Below, piece after piece: positions 56,676 to 64,000 of a DNA stretch of 64,000 bases. The stretch is from Quercus robur (Eukaryota > Streptophyta > Magnoliopsida > Fagales > Fagaceae). A program made the position numbers and the translations under genes. Location: positions 65,982,290-66,046,289 of the forward strand of contig NC_065537.1 in NCBI RefSeq assembly GCF_932294415.1. Reading direction: 5' to 3'. The notes under the pieces are model-generated. The model saw nothing but the letters and a program-made list of their open reading frames with translations, made no database searches and was not told where the DNA came from. Every line of letters starts with the position of its first letter. The stretch's first letter is position 1.

Positions 56676-57804
56676 GGGCCTGTTTGGTTTAGAGGAGTTT
56701 TAAGTGATATGATCCAAAACTCATAACTGAGTTATCAAAACATTTGGGACCCACACAAATTTTATTTTTATTTTTTGGCTTGATTTTCACATTGTGTTTC
56801 CTTCACTCAAAACTCACAAATTTTGAGTTAGAGTGATGGAAACACAAAACAAGAATCCGGTGTTTTCAAAAACTGAGATACATAACCCAGTGTCACCATT
56901 GTAAATTTTCGAAATTTGTGGAGCCCACAGCTTTTGTGTTGTCATGTCAGCTTAGAGCTGTTACCGTTGCAAATTCAAGGCGAAGACCATTTCTCTTTCC
57001 CACTTCCCTCAAAATATTTCAGCGAAAAATTTCCCCCCTTTCTCACTTCCCTCTCTCCATTTTCCTTTTCTCTTCTCTTCAGATCGGCTGATGGTGATGG
57101 TGGTGGTATGGGCTAAAGATGGGTTTTGCGTGGTGGTTATGGCTACGTCTGGGGTCTTGAAGGAGACAACAGTCGTGGGAGGTGGATCGTTGTTGGCTGG
57201 GTTTTAATTCCTTGGTCATTTCGGTCATGGATGGCCCTAGGTCGTGGATCATGGAGGCTGATATTGGCTGGGTTTGAACCGGTGATGGATCTTGCTTTGG
57301 TGTGGGTTTTGCTTCGATTGTTTGTTGGTTGGGTTTGAATCGATGATGGGTTTTGCTTTGGTGTGGGTTTTGCTTCAATTGGATGTTGGCTAGGTTTTGA
57401 TTTGGTGATGGGTTTTGCTTCGATGGGTTTTGCTTCAGTGTTGGCAATGGTGGTTCGGTGGTGGCTGGTGTTGGTTTAGTGGTGGGTTTGTGGTTCAATG
57501 GTGGCTAGTGTTTCAGTGGTGGTAGTGGGTGGTTCCATGATGACTCAGTGGGAAAAGTAAAGCAGAAGAAGTTTTTTGGTTAATGAGACGTGGGTAGCAA
57601 CAGTAGGCAACACTCAGCAGTGTCAATGGTGGGGTCCACGGTTTTGGGAAAAAGTTGTAGAGATATGTAACTAAGATCACTGAGTCCAAACATGTGTTTT
57701 GTAATTTTTGAGTGATGGTGAGGTTTGAGTAGGGAGTAATGAGTTTTGGGTTTGAGTTATGGGTTTTGAAAATTGAGTCAGCTACCTTTAAACCAAATGG
57801 GCCC
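56676..57804. mobile_element. PIF/Harbinger-like terminal-inverted-repeat element (1129 bp)
   Basis: The left end GGGCCTGTTTGGTTTAGAGG and the reverse of the right end (GGGCCCATTTGGTTTAAAGG) pair. The termini resemble Tourist/Harbinger ends. The flanking triplets tta and tca would be a TTA-type duplication with one change. The middle (57280-57480) repeats gatgggttttgctttggtg words and gives only low-complexity frames. There is no transposase, so it is non-autonomous. A hAT origin is possible, since these termini look alike. Confidence 0.65.
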
Positions 57805-58528
57805 TCAATCACCATCTGATGGGGACTATAACCTAGTCTCTTTAAAGATTGCGGAGAGCAATTATAAAGTACCTTCATCAACATCATTATTTATTTTAAA
57901 ATTAAGATTTTTTTAATTATTATTTATAAAATATTCAGAAAAAAAAAATATTGATAATATTAAAACTCAGTATAACATTTACAATTTACACACAAGTCTT
58001 GGAGGAGATCAGATATATCCAGATTTGGTCATCAGTACTACAATCACATGCATACTTGTTGTGCTAAGTATAGTGCCATTCGCGTGGGGGAGTTTGTAAA
58101 AGATATTATTCTTATTTTATATAGTCGAAGTTATTTTTGCTCCTATATATCTTTACTTGGAATATAAAGAATAATCTAGTCTAGCATAAAATCCTGCCTT
58201 TTTTATGCTAGCCAGAAAATATTTCAATAATCTAACATGTATCGATCCAATTAATTTAAATCCTAGCTAGTCTGATAATTTAACCTGAAAAGAAAAAGGA
58301 AATGAATCTACGTCGCATTTAACAATGGATACACCCATGACTTGACATAATAGCCCAGCCCATGCATAAATTTCGCCAGCTAAATTTGGTAATTTATAGA
58401 CAAAATATGATCATTATCCAAATAATGACAGTAAATTTGATTTCAAATTTGATTTTATTTTTTAATTGTTTTTGTATATTCCACCAAAAAGGCCGTGGCC
58501 TCTTGGAAAATACCCTGCCGTTGGTCTC
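57805..58528. other. Intergenic upstream of the pectinesterase relic
   Basis: No coding sequence or recognisable element. Confidence 0.5.
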
Positions 58529-58536
58529 TATATAAA
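58529..58536 (+). promoter_or_regulatory. TATA box of the pectinesterase relic
   Basis: TATATAAA 82 bp upstream of the first ATG (58618), a normal plant spacing. Confidence 0.5.
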
Positions 58537-58617
58537 TTATAGCTTCTATTAGAGTTTTGTACTAAAAGAATATTTGTTTAAAATTAAGGTTATACTAGCT
58601 AGTTAGGAGATAATCAC

Positions 58618-59661
58618 ATGCATAAAATGCAGTCTCTCCAATTATTTTCATTTACTATACTGCAATTTGTCTATATCAGCTTTCTTGTGTGAACTAAATG
58701 AAGCCAACCCTTTCAAAGTTGCGTTTACCATCACTGTAGATATTTCAGGTCACGGAAACTTCACCACCATTCAAAGCGCCATTGATTCTATTCCTTCAGG
58801 CAACACCATGTGGATACGAATTCAAATTTTTGCTGGCGTATACAGGTAAAACAAAACACTTTAAAACCGAGCTAGTTGAGCTAGTTTTTTTTTTTTTTTT
58901 TTTTTTTTAAACTAATGAGTTATTACTGTATTGTAGAGCTTATTAATTGATTATAAGGTTTTCTATTTAATTATCTTATTTTGCAGAGAAAAAGTCACAA
59001 TCACAAAGGATAAAACATGTATTTTCCTTGATGGAGCAGGCCGCCATGTTACGTTTATTGAATGGGGTGATCACGAACTTATGTATTCTAGCTCTACTTT
59101 CACTTCAGTTGCTGAAAATCTTGTGGTCAAAGGCATTGAAATTAAGGTAAGGATACCAATAGTAATAATTTTTTATGCAAGTAGGGTTCGAACTTTCGAT
59201 CTCTTATTCGACGACTAAAACTAAAAGCTTTATTACTTTTTTTTGAGAGTGAAAAGCTTTATTACTTGAATAAATGCATCTGCAAATTATTTAGTATTAA
59301 TGTTAAATATGGTATAACCCATGTGTGAAACTCTTAACAGAACACATACAATATTGCTCTGTATAGCCCAAAACAGAAACCCCACAGACCAGCTTTGGCA
59401 GCTGTTGGATATGTAGCAAAGTGTTGTACATTATTCATTGGGAACATATGGTCATGGAAGCCACGACACCGGTTACATAACAGCACAGGGGAGGGACTCA
59501 GCTGATGATCCTTCTGGTTTTGTGTTTAAAGATTGTGTGATTCTTGGGGAAGGCAAAGCTTACCTTGGGAGAGCTTTTTCCGGAGTAATTATTGCCAATT
59601 CAAAGTTATCAGATATAGTAGTCCCGCAGGGCTGGAATGCTTGGTTCAACGTGGGCTATGA
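58618..59661 (+). pseudogene. Pectinesterase pseudogene, catalytic centre deleted
   Basis: Exon 1 (58618-58845) gives a signal-peptide-like MHKMQSLQLFSFTILQFVYI, then in a shifted frame CELNEANPFKV, TITVDISGHGNFTTIQSAID and FAGVYR. Exon 2 (58987-59146) gives EKVTITKDK, IFLDGAGR and FTSVAENLVVKGIEIK. The third block (59341-59661) gives NTYNIALYSPKQKPHRPALAA, then in another frame GHGSHDTGYITAQGR, GFVFKDCVILGEGKAYLGR and VVPQGWNAWFNVGYE before a donor-like gagtaag. Splice sites between blocks are good. Pectinesterases de-esterify cell-wall pectin and need the QAVAL-, QDTL- and DFIFG-type segments; all three are missing between PALAA and GTYGHG. LGRPW is LGRAF. The last exon is absent before the LTR at 59741. 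It is clearly non-functional. Confidence 0.87.
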
Positions 59662-59740
59662 GTAAGAAATTCAATCTCTCAGGAAAAATTGATGTCCCTG
59701 TCATTGTTATTTGTCTACATTTATCTTTTATCATATATAT

Positions 59741-60838
59741 TGAAAGTTCAAAAACGTGTACAAAAACACTTTTGAACGTTTAGACCCCCAAAAACCAATT
59801 TAATCAACACATGCAATATGTTAAACAACTAGTGTGCGGAAACTTAACATATGCTATAACATGGAATTGATTAAACAACTATCTAAGCCACAACAAAATA
59901 AACCACAGCAGATAATGTAAAGGCAGAGATAGAGAGGAAGGAAGGTGCAAACACAGCGATAACACCAGATATGTTATCGAAGAGAAAACCGAAGACCTCG
60001 GCGAAAAACCTCTCCGCCGCCCTCCAAGCGGTAATCAATCCACTAGAAAATACAGTTGGGATACAAGGACAGCAATAGACCCTCCAAGCCTAATCTACCC
60101 AATGCACCTAAGCCCTCCAAGCTTCTTGCTCCAACGAGGTTGCGCCGAACCTTTTTCTTTTCTAGCTTTCCGGATTCCGCTACTACACCGTAGCATCAAC
60201 CAATGAATATTGGCTCCTTCCTAACTGCTTCCCAGAACTCCAAACGACTGTCTCACAGAGATGATAATGGTGAGAACCAGGTTTGGTATAATGGTCTCTC
60301 AAGGATTTGACAATGGAGAGGAAGAGAGTGAGGGATTTTGATGAGACTCTAAGGTAGAGATTGTGGGTGAAACAATCTGGTTTTTCTTTAGGGTTTCTCT
60401 CTCAAAATTCTCTCTGGAAGCTCTCTTTCAATCGTGGGTTAAAAGGGTATTTATACTGAAGTGGAGTGGAATGCGAAACGTCAGGTTTTTCCAAAACAGG
60501 GGTGGCTCGCGGCTTGACTAAGTCGCGAGTTCCAGTCGCGAGTTAACCGTATGGCCAGTTGTCCTGTTTTGTCCTGTAGTGCTCCAGCTAGCATGACTGT
60601 TCATCTTCCAGCATGCTTGGCACGTGTGCATCTTCTGGCGGGTTGAAGCCGCGAGTCCAGCCGCGAGTCCCAGCCGCGACACTCTGTTTTCTTGCACACT
60701 CTTGAGCAATCTTCACACTATCTCACTCACTACCCTTACAACAATCCCACCTAAATACAGGGTTACTAAATGCTGAATTACAAGCAAATTTGGCACGGAA
60801 TAAAGCCAATTAGATGGTTGAATAAATTCAACCTTACA
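59741..60838 (-). repeat. LTR of the Sirevirus-like fossil (about 1098 bp)
   Basis: Bounded by tgaaagttca on the left and ccttaca on the right, followed by atctccccctttgg (a purine tract on the minus strand). Contains a cluster of gtcgcgag/agccgcgag words at 60505-60690. Confidence 0.6.
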
Positions 60839-61655
60839 ATCTCCCCCTTTGGCTATTCCGTGACAAAACCCTAAAACAGACTCTAGACTTAACATGTGAG
60901 TTGGGAACAGTTGATCAAAACTCACTCACACCTAACTCTAGAAGCTGTGAAGCACTTGAATCATATGAACATAAACTCCTGAAACACAACAATACACCAT
61001 GATCATTGTAAGCAGAAAAATTATAAATGCATATGAAACAGGCAATATGAGATCAAGCAAAGATGGAGTTAATAAACAAACCATGGCTTGATCAACCAAG
61101 TGAACACCACAAGGTAGTGATCACAGTGCTCATTCACACTTGGAATGAACACAAGGACATACAAGTTAACAAGCACAAGGCAAGACACTTGTATGCTCAA
61201 CACTCAACCAATGCATAGCACACAAGGCATATGCATCTAGGAACAATCCTACAAGGGCACAAGAGTGACAGTACAACAATCACAATGCAGAACATTTAGA
61301 TTAAGGTACTGATTTTAACATAGCATAAAGGCTGCACTTAAGCATGGTACATACCATTAAGCCTACAAACTATGCATAAAACATAAACCCTAAAAGCTTA
61401 CAAAAGCAAATGGGTACAAATAACAAAAACCTGAATAACAACATCAACATATATTAAAGTTTAAACCAAGAGTATATGAAAAGAGTTAGAAACAGTTATA
61501 CACCAAAACACAGTGTATCAAAACCATAATAAAAAAAAACACTAAAAACACTAATTACTCCCCCTCAACAAATTACTCCCCCTTAAGAGCTGCTTTTCTG
61601 CTTCTCAATTATCAATGAACTTTCTCCCCCTTTTTGACATGGAATGGCCAAAGGG

Positions 61656-62732
61656 TCAGTTGTCATGCTGAGTTGTGAAGCTGTCAAGTGTAGCAGCCAA
61701 GACATCAATCTGGTCTTGCATGGCTCTCATCCTGTCAGAATGCTCAGTCTGGACTGCCCTGATCCCATCAAGCCTTTCCAGAATGATCTGGAAAGCATCT
61801 GGAGGTACATCTGCAGAAGTTGAAGCTCTGGACCTCTTGCCACTCCTCCTTGGTGTTGAGGTGGATGCATGCCCTGCTGCCTCTGCATCAGTCTCCATTG
61901 GGACTTCCTCTCCTTCATCACCTTCATCTTCTTCTCCTGGAAGCCTAACACTGATCCTTTTGCAGGTAAGTTTGTTGATTGCAGAGGGTGTGGACATGTG
62001 ACTGATGTCTTGAGGAATTGGAACACCCTTCCTTCGAAATATCCTCATTAGGAGACTGGGAAAGATCAGTTTTGGTCTAGATGTTGTTCTTGTCTCATCC
62101 ACAATGATGTCAAAGATGTGGGAACTTATATCTATGAAGTTCTTCTCTTTGAGATCCATCAGAAAAATTGCTCTAGCACAATTGATTGTGGTCAACTTCT
62201 TAATAGGATAAAGGTTAAACATCATGATTATGGTTAGAACCCTCATGTCCACTGGAAAGGCAGTGGTATTCAAACACTTCCCTTCTCTCTGCCCACCTAT
62301 CCTCTGTTGAACTGTTTCAATAGAGACACTCATATCCTTGAAATTGATAAACTCCTCATCATCCAAACCCTCAAGCCCTAGTACATCATCTATGACATGT
62401 GCATCCAAAATGAATTCTTTCCCTCTAACCCAGCAATTTAACTCATTCTCCTTTATCACAGCATTTAAATAAAATTCTCTAATCAGGGGTTCACACACCA
62501 AAGGGAAATCACTCAAAAGTTTGTCCCATCCTCTTCCTTCAAAACAACTGGGAATAAAAGTTTGCCTTAAATCTTCCAAATCCACAAATCTCTCTTGAAT
62601 GATTCCTGCATTCAAGAAGTTATCCTTGTACCTCTCAAAATGGTGAACTGACCTAAACAATCTAGGATCCATCTTAAGTCTTTTGTCAGCCTTCTTCGCA
62701 GTAGATTTCTTCTTCTGAGGTGAAGGAGCCAT
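61656..62732 (-). CDS. Extra frame of the Sirevirus-like fossil ('putative plant transposon protein' type)
   Basis: The minus-strand frame starts MAPSPQKKKSTAKKADKRLK. A globular block follows with HHFERYKDNFLNAGIIQERF, the acidic helix ENELNCWVRGKEF, VIDDVLGLEG and FPVDMRVLTIIMMFNLYPIK. This is the pattern of the plant 'putative plant transposon protein' domain found with LTR elements. The C-terminal third is acidic, then Ser/Arg-rich (STPRRSGKRSRASTSADVPP), and ends in a short coiled coil (LERLDGIRAVQTEHSDRMRA). The role is unknown. It is treated as part of the fossil element. Confidence 0.6.
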   Translation of the reverse strand: MAPSPQKKKSTAKKADKRLKMDPRLFRSVHHFERYKDNFLNAGIIQERFVDLEDLRQTFIPSCFEGRGWDKLLSDFPLVCEPLIREFYLNAVIKENELNCWVRGKEFILDAHVIDDVLGLEGLDDEEFINFKDMSVSIETVQQRIGGQREGKCLNTTAFPVDMRVLTIIMMFNLYPIKKLTTINCARAIFLMDLKEKNFIDISSHIFDIIVDETRTTSRPKLIFPSLLMRIFRRKGVPIPQDISHMSTPSAINKLTCKRISVRLPGEEDEGDEGEEVPMETDAEAAGHASTSTPRRSGKRSRASTSADVPPDAFQIILERLDGIRAVQTEHSDRMRAMQDQIDVLAATLDSFTTQHDN

Positions 62733-64000
62733 CTGTGAACAATCAGAAAAGGCCACAACAACATATAGCAATATATGTGCAGAACCAGTCAGAACCATGT
62801 AGTAAACAGAGAGAGATATCAACCAAACAAATGAACTTCAAACACTTAAACAGCCAGCTATTTAGTTCAAACATATGGATAAACCAAGCCTAGGATAGGA
62901 AACACATGAACATCATGGTGAAGCTATCCCGAAGGCAAATAAAAGACATTGAGGCAGATTATGGAAAAATGATATGACATACAAACAAAATATTGAGCCT
63001 AACAGAATCTTCTCACAGATTAACAATCTAAGACATGCAAATCTAGCAAAGGAAAGACTCACAACCTCAAACAGAACCAATAGTAACATCTTCAACAGCT
63101 CAAAGTTCAGATTGAAATGAAAGGAATACTTAGCTAAGCATAAGAACAATAGGAATATAACTATCATTAACACAACCTATGTTAACAGCATCCACAAGCT
63201 AAGCAAGAACAAAGAGCAGAGACCGAACCACAAACCCATTTCAAAAACACAATCAAATGCGAAAAATCAAGGGTAAAAGCACAGAATCAAGTGAAAAGAG
63301 TGAAAATCAGAAAACCCATACCTGTAAATTGACGATTTTGGGCTGTAAGAGTGTAACACAAGAGATTGGAAAAGGGAGCACGGAGTGTTTGGGAGGAAGA
63401 GTGTTTAGAGAGAAGATGAACAGTCACAAAAATTCGAGGGAAAAACTGAAAAAGTTTAAAAACTGCTCCTGTTCCTGCAAAACACGCGATTTTCGCGACT
63501 GGTTCAAGTCGCCACACAGTCGCCAGCTCAAGCCGCCAAAGCACTCAAGGAGAAAATTTTGAAAAATTTTTCTAAGTGTTTTTCGCGACTGGAAGGTCTA
63601 CCCGCGAGTAAGTCGCGAGCTAAGCCGCGAAAATCTCTGAGTGAATCTCGCGACTGGACCTTCCACTCGCGAACAAGTCGCCAAAACTGACCAGCGAAGA
63701 TGCGACTGAGGCACGCGACTTGGAATACCCGCGACTGAGCCGCCAAAACAGGGCAAAACTGTATTTTTGAAATTTTCAGATTTTTCAACAAAATACTTTC
63801 CAAAAACACCTAAAACACTCAAAAATCTTTTTGTGCTTGAATTAACAAAGATTGAGCATGTGAAAACACATTTTATCAAGTACAATCACACAAATGAATA
63901 TGGCATTTATCGAATCATAAACTTGTGTGTTGTGTGTGGATATCAAAAATGAAATAGTCCTTTGTCTAATGTGAAGCTTCAATGATCAATTCAACCAAGG

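Larger units (their letters stand above)
59741..64000 (-). mobile_element. Ty1/copia Sirevirus-like fossil, 3' part only
   Basis: On the minus strand the order is a long AT/GC-patchy leader, an extra frame (about 61.66-62.75 kb), a region with several aagggggag purine tracts (near 61.63, 61.58 and 60.85 kb), and then an LTR (59741-60838) starting TGTAAGGTTG and ending in CA. The repeated purine tracts before the 3' LTR and an extra frame downstream of pol are habits of Sireviruses. Gag-pol is not in the window, so family and completeness cannot be settled. No second LTR is seen. Confidence 0.6.

Noticed and set aside
57079-57498. 139-codon Pro/Thr/His-rich frame on the minus strand
   Set aside because: Low-complexity translation of gatgggttttgc repeats inside a terminal-inverted-repeat element, with no conserved motif.

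Overview
This is plant nuclear DNA, almost certainly from a woody eudicot. The evidence is AT-rich intergenic sequence, GT-AG introns, TATAAATA-type promoters, plant-only gene families (wall-associated kinase, LRK10-type kinase, pectinesterase, the At4g22030-like family) and a dense cover of plant transposons. A Fagaceae-like genome would fit, but I cannot prove the genus. No bacterial, CRISPR, rRNA or tRNA feature is visible.

Layout. 1-5106: a broken Ty1/copia fossil, itself split by a 5'-truncated L1-type LINE (101-4340) that carries a further 637-bp insertion. 5200-25941: three intronless 412-codon genes on the minus strand (5200-6438, 11294-12532, 23005-24243), all related to the Arabidopsis At4g22030 family. 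The last two lie in a ~3-kb tandem segmental duplication. Copy A of that duplication was later split by an 8.0-kb non-autonomous CACTA transposon (14011-22027), and copy B still shows the empty site. The CACTA element carries exon fragments of two unrelated host genes (FCF1/Utp24 and a CHX cation/H+ antiporter) plus a ~345-bp tandem array derived from a MITE. 28568-31916: an LRK10-like receptor kinase pseudogene split by a 2.2-kb LTR-like insertion with a perfect 5-bp target duplication. 33273-43544: a young Ty3/gypsy element of Tat-like type with near-identical 595-bp LTRs, gag-pol on the minus strand and an extra antisense reading frame on the plus strand. 46390-47375: a ~93-bp minisatellite. 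48316-48716: a single foldback MITE of the same family as the CACTA-borne array. 48870-50864: a second gene-capturing, CACTA-ended region holding a SPIRRIG/LvsA-type BEACH-protein exon and a CONSTANS-like B-box fragment. 51524-55889: a wall-associated kinase gene in three exons, with a frame disruption in its EGF exon. 56676-57804: a Harbinger-like terminal-inverted-repeat element. 58618-59661: a pectinesterase pseudogene lacking its catalytic centre. 59741-64000: the 3' part of a Sirevirus-like copia fossil.

The genes do not form a pathway. The host theme is expansion and decay of small plant families (At4g22030-like triplet, two receptor kinases, one pectinesterase). The transposon theme is nested insertion and capture of host exons. 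The most unusual content is the pair of exon-capturing CACTA-type elements, with four recognisable host sources in under 11 kb of element sequence, and the MITE-to-satellite amplification inside one of them.
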